Assembly (NCBI GenBank): GCA_023663805.1
Contig: JAMPGR010000014.1
Span: 1 to 34,054 of the forward strand
From: Clostridium sp.
GTDB lineage: Bacteria > Bacteroidota > Bacteroidia > Bacteroidales > Muribaculaceae
Length of the DNA: 34,054 bases
Direction of reading: 5' to 3'
Shown: positions 16,223 to 25,560 of the stretch, piece by piece
Layout: each line of letters starts with the position of its first letter
Position numbering within the stretch: position 1 is the first letter of the stretch
Made by a program: the position numbers and the translations under genes
Notes under the pieces: model-generated
Told to the model about the DNA's origin: nothing
Database searches by the model: none
What the model saw: the letters and a program-made list of their open reading frames with translations, nothing else

Positions 16223-16439
16223 CAACCTTTCGGATCAGACCTGCGGGATTATGGGTTCTTGTCTTCTCTTGTCGTGTTGCCGCCAGGGCAGCGGAGCGTC
16301 GGCCGTTCAGGCTTCGCCCCGTCCCGGTCAGGGCGTATATCGACCGGATTCATGATTAGAAAATTTGTCCCCGTTGTGTTCGGATCCGACCCCGGATCCA
16401 CACGACGGGATTTTTTTCGTGTGTCTGAACCAATCGATT
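16223..16439 (+). other. Long leader between riboswitch and btuB (expression platform)
   Basis: About 217 nt separate the aptamer from the chosen start codon. A GGATCC...GGATCC inverted repeat (16381-16400) is followed by CACACGA...TCGTGTG (16400-16424) surrounding a T-run. These could form alternative terminator or sequestering structures for the riboswitch. No other gene is seen here. Confidence 0.45.
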
Positions 16440-18467
16440 ATGCGAGGATTGAAACAACATATTGTCGGCTGGCTATTCGCTATGGCAGTCGCTGTAGCAG
16501 TCCCCGGCGCCGCGGCGTCGGAGCCGCAGGCGAACCCCTCCGACACCCTCGAGGCGAAATCGCTCGGGGAAGTCGTCGTGACCGCTGTACGCCAGAAAGG
16601 GGAGACTATTCCTGTCCAGACCCTTTCCGGCGAAGAACTGCAGCGGTTGAACTCCAACAGTGTCGCCGATGCACTGCGTTACTTCTCAGGCGTGCAGGTG
16701 AAGGACTATGGCGGTGTAGGGGGAATCAAGACCGTCAATATCCGTTCGATGGGTACGAACCACACCGGCGTCGTCTATGACGGCGTCCAGCTCGGCAACG
16801 CCCAGAACGGCCAGATCGACCTCGGCCAGTTCTCCCTCGACAATATCGAGGCGCTCTCGCTCCATAACGGACAGAAAAGTGCACTCCTCCAGCCGGCCCG
16901 TGACTTCGGAAACGCCGGAACCGTCTATCTCCGGACGCGTACACCCCGTTTCGACGAGGGGGAGACCTACCACGCCCGTGCCTCGCTCCGTTTCGGCTCG
17001 TTCGACCTGCTGAATCCGTCGGCACTGGTCGAACTGAAACTGTCGGAACGCGTCAACGCATCGCTCTCGGCCGAGTGGCTCAACTCCTCTGGAAAATACC
17101 GTTTCCGCTACCGCCGCGTCAACCCCGCGGGCGAACTCGCCTACGACACGACCGCAACGCGCCAGAACGGCGACATCAACGCGACCCGTATCGAACTGAA
17201 CCTGAACGGCGATTTCGCCCGTGGAGAGTGGCATCTGAAGGCATATAACTACAACTCTGAACGGGGTGTTCCCGGCGCGATTGTCAACAACGTCTGGCGT
17301 CGCGGAGAGCGAATCTGGGACACAAACTCCTTTATCCAAGGCTCGGCGACTTACACCCGGGGCCGCTGGACGACAATGGAAAACCTGAAATATGCTTTCT
17401 ATCGCACCCACTATGTCAACAACGACGACAAACAGATCAAAGTCGACAACCTCTACCGCCAGCGCGAACTCTATTTCTCGACCGCGAACCAGTTCGACAT
17501 ACTCCGGGGATGGAGCGCATCGGCGAGTTACGACCTGATGTGGAACTCGCTCGACGCCGACGTCTACGGTTTCGCCCGGCCTGAGCGTCTGACAAACCTG
17601 CTGTCGGTCGCGACTGCACTGGAGCGGGGGCGGCTCTCGCTGACGGCTAGCGCGCTCGCTACGTTTGTCCACGACCGTCTCGACGGCCAACAGGCTCCGG
17701 CCGACAAACATGTCCTGACCCCGGCGGTCTATGCCTCGCTCCGCCCCCTGCGAAGCCGGATTCTTTCACTCCGCGCTTTCTGGAAGCGATCCTTCAGGAT
17801 GCCGACCTTCAACGACCTCTACTACGCCGATATGGGCAACTCGAAACTGAACCCCGAGCGGGTGACGCAATATAACGTCGGAGTCCTCGCCGAGCGTACG
17901 CGCCGCGGATTCGTCGGTGCATTCCGGTTCAGCGCCGACGCATACTATAATCGTGTGCGCGACAAGATTGTCGCCTATCCGAAAGGACAGCAGTTCCGGT
18001 GGACAATGTTGAACCTCGGCCTTGTCGATATCCGCGGAGTTGATCTGACGGCGATGGTGACCCTCTGTCCGGTCGCCGACCTCGAGGTTACTCTCCGCGG
18101 ACAATACACCTTCCAGCGGGCAATCGACATAACCAACCCCGCCGACAACTACTACCGCGACCAGATACCATATATTCCCCGCCATTCCGGTTCAGCAGTT
18201 GTTAACGCATCCTGGAGCCGGTGGAATCTGAATTACAGCTTCATATATGTCGGCGAACGATATAACCAGCAGGAAAATATACGCTACAACTACACCCAGC
18301 CCTGGTATACGTCAGACATATCGGTCAGCCGCGACCTGACCCTCGGCCGCACTTCGGCCCGTGTTCTACTCGAAATAAACAATCTCCTCAGTCAGGACTA
18401 CGACGTCATAATCAATTACCCGATGCCGAAACGCAACTTCCGGATTGGGCTGACGGTCGAGATCTGA
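16440..18467 (+). CDS. btuB: TonB-dependent cobalamin receptor (BtuB-like)
   Basis: A 675-aa outer-membrane TonB-dependent receptor. The start at 16440 gives a clear signal peptide (MRGLKQHIVGWLFAMAVAVA) cleaved near AAASEP; an upstream in-frame extension of 25 residues lies in the leader and is rejected. A TonB-box-like LGEVVVTAVRQKG is followed by a plug domain (LNSNSVADALRYFSGVQVKD, then VNIRSMGTNHTGVVYDGVQL) and a 22-strand-type barrel ending NFRIGLTVEI. There is no CarboxypepD-like N-terminal extension as in SusC proteins. Cobalamin specificity is inferred from the upstream riboswitch and the downstream BtuG-like gene. It is the first of five co-directional genes. Confidence 0.92.
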   Translation: MRGLKQHIVGWLFAMAVAVAVPGAAASEPQANPSDTLEAKSLGEVVVTAVRQKGETIPVQTLSGEELQRLNSNSVADALRYFSGVQVKDYGGVGGIKTVNIRSMGTNHTGVVYDGVQLGNAQNGQIDLGQFSLDNIEALSLHNGQKSALLQPARDFGNAGTVYLRTRTPRFDEGETYHARASLRFGSFDLLNPSALVELKLSERVNASLSAEWLNSSGKYRFRYRRVNPAGELAYDTTATRQNGDINATRIELNLNGDFARGEWHLKAYNYNSERGVPGAIVNNVWRRGERIWDTNSFIQGSATYTRGRWTTMENLKYAFYRTHYVNNDDKQIKVDNLYRQRELYFSTANQFDILRGWSASASYDLMWNSLDADVYGFARPERLTNLLSVATALERGRLSLTASALATFVHDRLDGQQAPADKHVLTPAVYASLRPLRSRILSLRAFWKRSFRMPTFNDLYYADMGNSKLNPERVTQYNVGVLAERTRRGFVGAFRFSADAYYNRVRDKIVAYPKGQQFRWTMLNLGLVDIRGVDLTAMVTLCPVADLEVTLRGQYTFQRAIDITNPADNYYRDQIPYIPRHSGSAVVNASWSRWNLNYSFIYVGERYNQQENIRYNYTQPWYTSDISVSRDLTLGRTSARVLLEINNLLSQDYDVIINYPMPKRNFRIGLTVEI

Positions 18468-18493
18468 ACTTGAACCCTAGTTTTAGAAAACTG

Positions 18494-19651
18494 ATGAAAA
18501 TAGTTATAAGAATAGTATTTTATTTTCTGCCGCTCCTGTTGGGTGTCACAAGCTGTCGTGAGGACGAGCTTGTGGTGCCGACGGAGTATGACATTATCCC
18601 CGAGGCCCCCGGAGCCTCGACTACCATACGCGGATTCTATCTTGTCAACGAAGGCAATATGGGATCCAACAAATGTACGCTCGACTATTTCGACTACATG
18701 ACCGGACTCTATGCCCGGAACTTCTACGCCGAACGGAACCCGACTGTTATCAAAGAACTCGGCGATGTCGGAAACGATATCGGAATTTACGGATCGAAAC
18801 TCTATGTCGTCGTCAACTGCTCCCACAAAGTCGAAGTCCTCGACGCCCGCAGCGGCGTGCGTCTCGGCCAGATCGATATCCCGAACTGCCGCTATGTCCG
18901 GTTCCACCGCGGACGGGCCTATGTCAGTTCATATGTTGGGCCTGTCTTGATTGATCCCGATGCTCCAAAGGGTGCGGTCTTCGAGGTCGACACCGCCTCG
19001 CTCGCCGTGACGCGCAAGGTCTCTGTCGGCTATCAGCCGGAGGAAATGGAGATTGTCGATGACTATATGTATGTAGCGAACTCGGGCGGTTACCGTGTTC
19101 CGGACTACGACAACACCGTCTCGGTCATCCAGATGATCGATTTCAAGCAGATACGCCAGATCCCGGTCGGGATCAACCTCCATCGTATACGCCGCGACAG
19201 CCAGGGGAAACTATGGGTCTCGTCGCGCGGAAACTACGAGGATATCCCCTCGCGCCTGTTCGTTCTCGACCGCCGCTCGGGCTACAGCGAGATGAGTGTC
19301 GCCGACACCCTCGACATCCCATGTTCGAATATGGCAATCCGGGGTGATTCTCTATATTTCTATTCGACCGAATGGAGCAACTTTCTCGGCAGCAACCGGA
19401 TTTCATACGGTATCATCAACACCCGGACGCGTCAGTTGGTCTCCGACAACTTCATCACCGACGGCACCGAGCGCGATATCACGATTCCATATGGCATCGC
19501 AATCCACCCCGAGACCGGCGACATATTCGTTACCGACGCAAAAAACTATGTATCCTCCGGAACGCTCCACTGCTACGACCCGTCGGGACGTCGGAAGTGG
19601 AGTGTACGAACCGGAGATATTCCCGCCCACATAACCTTCCTGAAGAAATGA
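18494..19651 (+). CDS. btuG: BtuG-like cobalamin-binding surface lipoprotein (beta-propeller)
   Basis: A 385-aa lipoprotein with a lipobox ending VTSC after a hydrophobic stretch (FYFLPLLLG). It then carries repeated YncE/DUF5074-type beta-propeller motifs such as GFYLVNEGNMGSNKCTLDYF, YGSKLYVVVNCSHKVEVLDA and IPYGIAIHPETGDIFVTDAK. Known family: BtuG proteins of gut Bacteroidetes are surface lipoproteins that bind cobalamin tightly and hand it to BtuB. Its place directly after btuB (26 bp) under a B12 riboswitch supports this. A TTG start at 18470 would add eight residues; ATG 18494 is preferred because it begins the signal peptide. It overlaps the next gene by 4 bp. Confidence 0.88.
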   Translation: MKIVIRIVFYFLPLLLGVTSCREDELVVPTEYDIIPEAPGASTTIRGFYLVNEGNMGSNKCTLDYFDYMTGLYARNFYAERNPTVIKELGDVGNDIGIYGSKLYVVVNCSHKVEVLDARSGVRLGQIDIPNCRYVRFHRGRAYVSSYVGPVLIDPDAPKGAVFEVDTASLAVTRKVSVGYQPEEMEIVDDYMYVANSGGYRVPDYDNTVSVIQMIDFKQIRQIPVGINLHRIRRDSQGKLWVSSRGNYEDIPSRLFVLDRRSGYSEMSVADTLDIPCSNMAIRGDSLYFYSTEWSNFLGSNRISYGIINTRTRQLVSDNFITDGTERDITIPYGIAIHPETGDIFVTDAKNYVSSGTLHCYDPSGRRKWSVRTGDIPAHITFLKK

Positions 19652-20865
19652 AACAATCTCTCCTGAAAATATCAGCGGCATACGGCCTGTTACTCTGCCT
19701 GGCGACAGGGTGCGACAGCGGAATCCCGACTGTCAGTCTCGGACTCGACGATATATACTATGTCAACCGGATGAAGAAACTGCCGCTCAGTCCGGCACTG
19801 ACGGGCGACGCATATCTGTGGAAAATCAACGGAGAGATTGCAGGCCACGACCGGAATTATCTTTTTCTGGCGGCTGAAGAGGGTGACTATCAGGTCAGTT
19901 TCGATATAATCGACGACGAAACCCCCTTCCATTTCGACTTCGTCATTCGAGTCTTCCACGAAGAGGTCGAATATTCCTCATATATCTCCGAGGTCTATGA
20001 ATATTGCCCCGCGCCCGGACAGTTCGTCAACGAGATGCCCTTCTACGAAGAGGGTGACACCGAGGCTGATATGGTCCGCAAGGCAACCGAGTGCATATCG
20101 GGAACGAATGATGTCATGATCTCCCTCGGCGGCTGGGGCGGTTATGTCACCTTCGGATTCGACCATACGGTCGTCAATATCCCCGGCCAGGCCGATTTCC
20201 GTATCTGGGGAAACTCCTTTTACGAGGCTGTCACCGGCGCACGGGGCGGATCGGCAGAGCCGGGCATCGTCATGGTCAGTTACGACACGAACTGCAACGG
20301 CCTCCCCGACGACCCCTGGTATGAACTCGCCGGAAGCGAATATGACTCCCCGAAAACCCGCCGCAGTTATTCCGTCACCTATGAACGCCCCGACTCGACG
20401 CGCCAGATCCTCGAAGATGAAACCGGACTGCTGACCGATATCCACTATATCCGCTGGACCGACAACAGGGGCGAAACCGGCTACATCGCCCGGAACATCT
20501 ACCACGACCAGGATTATTTCCCCCGCTGGACCAACCGCGAGACCCTCTCCTTCAGCGGAACATGCCTCGCCCCGAACGCGACGGATATCAGTGGCACAGG
20601 ACGCTACTATATACTCTATGCCTACGACTGGGGTTATGTCGACAACCACCCGAACGACTATGCCGACCTGAACTCTTTCGACATTTCGAATGCGGTCGAC
20701 AGCCTCGGAAACCGCGTCAGTCTTCCCGGGGCGGATTTTGTCAGGGTCTACACCGGTGTCAACCAGTACTGCGGATGGCTCGGGGAGACATCGACAGAGA
20801 TAACGCGCGCCCAGGATCTTCATACGGCTCCAGTCGAAACACTCCCCGATCCGATACCCGACTGA
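19648..20865 (+). CDS. PKD-like cell-surface lipoprotein of the B12 operon
   Basis: A 405-aa lipoprotein: MKQSLLKISAAYGLLLCLAT with a Gly-Cys lipobox, so lipid-anchored and probably surface-exposed. An N-terminal region of ~100 residues has a PKD-like pattern (YLWKINGEIAGHDRNYLF, then EEGDYQVSFDIID). It is followed by a Gly/Trp-rich domain with SLGGWGGYVTFGFDHTV, FRIWGNSFYE, DTNCNGLPDDPWYELAGSEY and a late YAYDWGYVDNHPNDYADLNSF. Homologous surface proteins commonly sit next to btuB/btuG in Bacteroidales. The Asp-rich loop suggests Ca2+ binding, and the aromatic-rich face suggests ligand or glycan contact; both are inference. It overlaps btuG by 4 bp (ATGA), so the genes are coupled. Confidence 0.8.
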   Translation: MKQSLLKISAAYGLLLCLATGCDSGIPTVSLGLDDIYYVNRMKKLPLSPALTGDAYLWKINGEIAGHDRNYLFLAAEEGDYQVSFDIIDDETPFHFDFVIRVFHEEVEYSSYISEVYEYCPAPGQFVNEMPFYEEGDTEADMVRKATECISGTNDVMISLGGWGGYVTFGFDHTVVNIPGQADFRIWGNSFYEAVTGARGGSAEPGIVMVSYDTNCNGLPDDPWYELAGSEYDSPKTRRSYSVTYERPDSTRQILEDETGLLTDIHYIRWTDNRGETGYIARNIYHDQDYFPRWTNRETLSFSGTCLAPNATDISGTGRYYILYAYDWGYVDNHPNDYADLNSFDISNAVDSLGNRVSLPGADFVRVYTGVNQYCGWLGETSTEITRAQDLHTAPVETLPDPIPD

Positions 20866-20913
20866 CATATCATTTATCTTATCAATATATCAACCAATCA
20901 AACAAAAACAATC

Positions 20914-23900
20914 ATGAATCTATTCACGCGTAACCGAACTGTTGCGGCCCTCCTCGCGGCGGGCGTAACGCTGATGGTCACTGTGGCTCAGATGAGGCCC
21001 GCCGGGGAGAATCCCCAACAACCTCCCCACGTCGCGGCTCCGACATCGCCGGCTCCCCAGGCCGACGGGACGACCGGGGCGACATCGCCGCAGTATACCG
21101 TCGATTTCGACAAAATCGAACACTGGACCGGCGAGGGGGAGAACCGAGCCGCTCTCGTTGTTCAATTCCTCGGCGACGAGAACGCCTATGTCTGGGGCTA
21201 CAGATGGCCCAAGGGGGAGGAACGTAACGGTGTCACGATGTTCAAGGATATCGCCGCCGACACCTATAATCTGATATGCTTTGCGCAATATACCGGCCAG
21301 TATGGCGAAACCCTCTGCGGAGTCGGTCTTTCGGACGGTATGTCGCTGCTCAACTCCCTCTACTTCGATTTCGACTTCGCAAAGAACGAATCGGGGGCTA
21401 CGTTCGACTATTATTCTGCAAACACCTTCATGGGGCAGACCGAGGCCCCCGGCGACCGCACTCCCGACCTCTGCGCCGCAGCAATCTCGGCGGCCGCGTC
21501 GACCCATGTCATCCAGCATCCGCTCGATTACGGAACATACGGCTATCCCGCCTATGACTACGACGCCTGGCGCGTCGATACTTCTTCGTCGAGTTACAAC
21601 CCCGACGACCGCTGGAATGCCGGATGGTACGACGGATACTGGAGTTACTGGACCTCCCCCGGAAACGGACAGGAACTGAGTTACTCGGGTGTCGGCTATA
21701 CCGGCCGTATCCTGACCGACGGATGTATCGACGGCTGGCGCTATTCCGATATCGCCGAACTCGGCGCAGGGGAGGCGCCCGATCTCTCCGATGCAACCCT
21801 CGTATATATGCCCGCGAACAGTGATGTCTACCCCTACGGCTACGACATCAACTTCGGCCCCGGAACTGAGCAGGGTGTGATTACCCTGACCCCGAAGGAG
21901 ATGCTCGGGTTGCGTCCGGTAGCGGTTCCTGCGGATGCTGCGCTGCCGACCTTCACCTACGAACTGAGCGGCAACGGCACCGACCGCGACAACTACGTCG
22001 CGACGATGTACAAGGTCAACTACTGGGATCCGACGCGCATCCAGTTCTACGAACTGAACGGCCACCGCGAGGGAACCTGCACGCTCCGGGTCACCGGCAG
22101 CGACGGCTTCGTCAAGGAGTTCACCGTCAATGTCGTCGAGCCGGACCGCACGCCTCTGGGCGAGGATTTCTACCTCGACGGCACACTGATGCTGAACGAG
22201 GAGTGGTTCGGCCACACCAACGGCGGCTTCAACTACTACGGTGCCGACGGCAGTATCATCTACCAGGCCTATGAGCGCGAGAACCCTGGTATGTCGTTCG
22301 GCGCAACGTCGCAGCACGGCACGATCTGGGCCGGACGGCTGATGGTTGCCTCGAAGCAGGCTGTCGACGGCGGGGATCCGCTCCCCGGCGGAGGCCGGTT
22401 TGTTATGGCCGATGCCCGTACGATGAAACGAATCGGGTCGATCGATGACCTCGTCTGGGAGGATGAGACGAAGAGCGCCGACGGCCGCGCGGTATGCGGA
22501 GCGACCCCCGACAAGGCGTATATCTCGTCGACAAACGGTGTCTACGTCATCGACCTCAACAAGGTCGAGATTATCGGCAAGATCACGGTCGGCGCCGATG
22601 GCAACACCGACCTCTATAACGGGCAGTGCGGCGACATGGTCAACGCCGGACGCTACGTCTTCGGCGTCTGCCAGAGCCGCGGGGTGTTCGTGATCGACAC
22701 CGAGACCGACGAGATTGTTCGCGAGATCGAAGAATCGACGATCCAGGGTATCACCCAGACGGCCGACGGCACGGTCTGGTATGCGACGGTCAAAGATGGC
22801 CACGCCCGGTTCGTCGGACTCGATCCGATGACCTTCGAGGTTCGCTCGGAGAAGGAATTCGACAGCACGATGGGCACGGTCACCTGCTCGTGGGGCGCAT
22901 GGCGCTCGACGGCGTTCTACGGCAACTATGCCGACAACCGCATCTTCTTCATGACCGGAGCGTCGGGTATCGCCGGAGGTGGTTCGGGCTGCTGGAGCTG
23001 GCAGGAGGGTGACGACGAGGCGAAGCTGATTTGTACGGTCTCGAACCTCGACGGCGTCGCCATCAAGAAGGCTGCGACCGACGACACCCCTGCGACCTAC
23101 GTCAAGCAGAAAGCCTACGGAGCGCCCCGTTTCGACCCGCGTTCCGGCCAGTTGATCGTCATGACGGTCGAGAATAGTGCCTCGGGCCACTACCGCAACT
23201 CGTGGACCCATTGGGTCGACGCCGCGACCGGCGAATTCGTCAGGACTGAATACCTGCGTCCCTACTACTGGTTCCAGGCTCTGCCGATCTTCCCCGACAA
23301 ATATGCCGCCGAATTCGACGAAACGATACCGACCGGGCTGAATCTCGATCTCGGTACTGAAGCGACGGAAATCGAACTCTCCGGTCATGTCACAGACCGC
23401 GACAATATCGACGCCAATATCAACTTCTCTGTAGCGTCAGCCGACGATATCGTCGAATGCTCGATCGAAAATGGAGTTCTCTCAATCCGTCCGCTTCGCG
23501 GTGGCAAGACAACCGTGACTGTTACAGCCGAATCTAACGGTCGTCTATCGACCCGCGAAATCGCTGTCGAAGTCGCCTTCCCCTACGATATCCATTTCGG
23601 CGAGGGTACCGAGGATGGTGTGATTACCCTGACCCCGAAGGAGATGCTCGGGTTACGTCCGGTAGCGGTACCTTTGGATGCTGCGCTGCCGACCTTCACC
23701 TACGAACTGAGCGGCAACGGCACCGACCGCGACAACTACGTCGCGACGATGTACAAGGTCAACTACTGGGATCCGACGCGCATCCAGTTCTACGAACTGA
23801 ACGGCCACCGCGAGGGAACCTGCACGCTCCGGGTCACCGGCAGCGACGGCTTCGTCAAGGAGTTCACCGTCAATGTCGTCGAGCCGGACCGCACGCCTCT

Positions 23901-25560
23901 GGGCGAGGATTTCTACCTCGACGGCACACTGATGCTGAACGAGGAGTGGTTCGGCCACACCAACGGCGGCTTCAACTACTACGGTGCCGACGGCAGTATC
24001 ATCTACCAGGCCTATGAGCGCGAGAACCCTGGTATGTCGTTCGGCGCAACGTCGCAGCACGGCACGATCTGGGCCGGACGGCTGATGGTTGCCTCGAAGC
24101 AGGCTGTCGACGGCGGGGATCCGCTCCCCGGCGGAGGCCGGTTTGTTATGGCCGATGCCCGTACGATGAAACGAATCGGGTCGATCGATGACCTCGTCTG
24201 GGAGGATGAGACGAAGAGCGCCGACGGCCGCGCGGTATGCGGAGCGACCCCCGACAAGGCGTATATCTCGTCGACAAACGGTGTCTACGTCATCGACCTC
24301 AACAAGGTCGAGATTATCGGCAAGATCACGGTCGGCGCCGATGGCAACACCGACCTCTATAACGGGCAGTGCGGCGACATGGTCAACGCCGGACGCTACG
24401 TCTTCGGCGTCTGCCAGAGCCGCGGGGTGTTCGTGATCGACACCGAGACCGACGAGATTGTTCGCGAGATCGAAGAATCGACGATCCAGGGTATCACCCA
24501 GACGGCCGACGGCACGGTCTGGTATGCGACGGTCAAAGATGGCCACGCCCGGTTCGTCGGACTCGATCCGATGACCTTCGAGGTTCGCTCGGAGAAGGAA
24601 TTCGACAGCACGATGGGCACGGTCACCTGCTCGTGGGGCGCATGGCGCTCGACGGCGTTCTACGGCAACTATGCCGACAACCGCATCTTCTTCATGACCG
24701 GAGCGTCGGGTATCGCCGGAGGTGGTTCGGGCTGCTGGAGCTGGCAGGAGGGTGACGACGAGGCGAAGCTGATTTGTACGGTCTCGAACCTCGACGGCGT
24801 CGCCATCAAGAAGGCTGCGACCGACGACACCCCTGCGACCTACGTCAAGCAGAAAGCCTACGGAGCGCCCCGTTTCGACCCGCGTTCCGGCCAGTTGATC
24901 GTCATGACGGTCGAGAATAGTGCCTCGGGCCACTACCGCAACTCGTGGACCCATTGGGTCGACGCCGCGACCGGCGAATTCGTCAGGACTGAATACCTGC
25001 GTCCCTACTACTGGTTCCAGGCTCTGCCGATCTTCCCCGACAAATATGCCGCCGAATTCGACGAAACGCTCGCTGAGGGTGTGACGATGATGGATATGGA
25101 CGAGCCTGTCGATGTAAATCTCGCATCGAAGGTGTCGGACTGCGACAATATCGACGCAAACATCGCTCTGACGGTCGAGACATCCGGCTCTGACATCGCC
25201 GAATATGAGTTCGACGGTCAGACGCTGACCGTCAAGCCGCTGAAGGGTGGACTCGATAATGTTGTCGTGACCGCCGAATCGAACGGCGTTCAGTCGACAT
25301 TCAATCTCCCTGTTACGGTCAATGTAACCGTCGGTGTCGAAACGACCGCGGCCGAAAGTTCGACGATCGAACCGATCGGAAACCGCCGAGTACGCTTTGT
25401 CGGATTCAGCGGAGAACGCGCCGGAGTCTACGACACGAACGGACGCCTGATGATCGAATTCGATGTCGATGACGATGACTTTGTTGTCGCTCTCGATCTT
25501 GAACCGGCCGTCTATATGGTCCGCACTGACAACAAACAGTTGAAATTCTGGCTGAAATGA
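20914..25560 (+). CDS. Large 1548-aa surface protein with two near-identical propeller units
   Basis: Signal-like N-terminus (MNLFTRNRTVAALLAAGVTL), a Pro/Ala-rich linker, then a novel domain (~60-310) rich in Tyr, Trp and Gly, including DDRWNAGWYDGYWSYWTSPG. Residues ~321-804 and ~902-1385 are two almost identical DUF5074/YncE-like propeller units. Each contains LNEEWFGHTNGGFNYYGADG and YISSTNGVYVIDLNKVEIIG. An Ig-like/Big domain follows each unit (SDRDNID-type strands ending VTAESNG). The C-terminal ~60 residues resemble a T9SS-type sorting tail (VYDTNGRLMIEFDVDDDD, ending KFWLK). The gene is 48 bp after the lipoprotein gene. The position implies B12 capture at the surface, but binding is not proven by sequence. 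Confidence 0.85.
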   Translation: MNLFTRNRTVAALLAAGVTLMVTVAQMRPAGENPQQPPHVAAPTSPAPQADGTTGATSPQYTVDFDKIEHWTGEGENRAALVVQFLGDENAYVWGYRWPKGEERNGVTMFKDIAADTYNLICFAQYTGQYGETLCGVGLSDGMSLLNSLYFDFDFAKNESGATFDYYSANTFMGQTEAPGDRTPDLCAAAISAAASTHVIQHPLDYGTYGYPAYDYDAWRVDTSSSSYNPDDRWNAGWYDGYWSYWTSPGNGQELSYSGVGYTGRILTDGCIDGWRYSDIAELGAGEAPDLSDATLVYMPANSDVYPYGYDINFGPGTEQGVITLTPKEMLGLRPVAVPADAALPTFTYELSGNGTDRDNYVATMYKVNYWDPTRIQFYELNGHREGTCTLRVTGSDGFVKEFTVNVVEPDRTPLGEDFYLDGTLMLNEEWFGHTNGGFNYYGADGSIIYQAYERENPGMSFGATSQHGTIWAGRLMVASKQAVDGGDPLPGGGRFVMADARTMKRIGSIDDLVWEDETKSADGRAVCGATPDKAYISSTNGVYVIDLNKVEIIGKITVGADGNTDLYNGQCGDMVNAGRYVFGVCQSRGVFVIDTETDEIVREIEESTIQGITQTADGTVWYATVKDGHARFVGLDPMTFEVRSEKEFDSTMGTVTCSWGAWRSTAFYGNYADNRIFFMTGASGIAGGGSGCWSWQEGDDEAKLICTVSNLDGVAIKKAATDDTPATYVKQKAYGAPRFDPRSGQLIVMTVENSASGHYRNSWTHWVDAATGEFVRTEYLRPYYWFQALPIFPDKYAAEFDETIPTGLNLDLGTEATEIELSGHVTDRDNIDANINFSVASADDIVECSIENGVLSIRPLRGGKTTVTVTAESNGRLSTREIAVEVAFPYDIHFGEGTEDGVITLTPKEMLGLRPVAVPLDAALPTFTYELSGNGTDRDNYVATMYKVNYWDPTRIQFYELNGHREGTCTLRVTGSDGFVKEFTVNVVEPDRTPLGEDFYLDGTLMLNEEWFGHTNGGFNYYGADGSIIYQAYERENPGMSFGATSQHGTIWAGRLMVASKQAVDGGDPLPGGGRFVMADARTMKRIGSIDDLVWEDETKSADGRAVCGATPDKAYISSTNGVYVIDLNKVEIIGKITVGADGNTDLYNGQCGDMVNAGRYVFGVCQSRGVFVIDTETDEIVREIEESTIQGITQTADGTVWYATVKDGHARFVGLDPMTFEVRSEKEFDSTMGTVTCSWGAWRSTAFYGNYADNRIFFMTGASGIAGGGSGCWSWQEGDDEAKLICTVSNLDGVAIKKAATDDTPATYVKQKAYGAPRFDPRSGQLIVMTVENSASGHYRNSWTHWVDAATGEFVRTEYLRPYYWFQALPIFPDKYAAEFDETLAEGVTMMDMDEPVDVNLASKVSDCDNIDANIALTVETSGSDIAEYEFDGQTLTVKPLKGGLDNVVVTAESNGVQSTFNLPVTVNVTVGVETTAAESSTIEPIGNRRVRFVGFSGERAGVYDTNGRLMIEFDVDDDDFVVALDLEPAVYMVRTDNKQLKFWLK
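21874..23325 (+). repeat. Intragenic direct repeat, copy 1
   Basis: First copy of a 1452-bp repeat encoding a 484-aa propeller unit. It begins at GGTGTGATTACCC and ends at GAATTCGACGAAACG. The second copy starts 1743 bp downstream in the same frame. The only differences seen are a handful of bases within the first ~75 bp (for example GGGTTGCG versus GGGTTACG). Confidence 0.95.
23617..25068 (+). repeat. Intragenic direct repeat, copy 2
   Basis: Second copy, separated from copy 1 by 291 bp of divergent sequence encoding the Ig-like linker. Identity, synonymous sites included, points to recent duplication or gene conversion. Confidence 0.95.

Noticed and set aside
20920..23388. 822-aa open frame opposite the 1548-aa surface protein
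   Set aside because: GC-rich antisense shadow. It recurs opposite the second repeat copy because the DNA is duplicated, and has no signal, domain or promoter.
21874..25068. Direct repeats as a possible CRISPR or mobile element
   Set aside because: Only two 1.45-kb copies, in frame within one gene; no short spacers, inverted termini or transposase.
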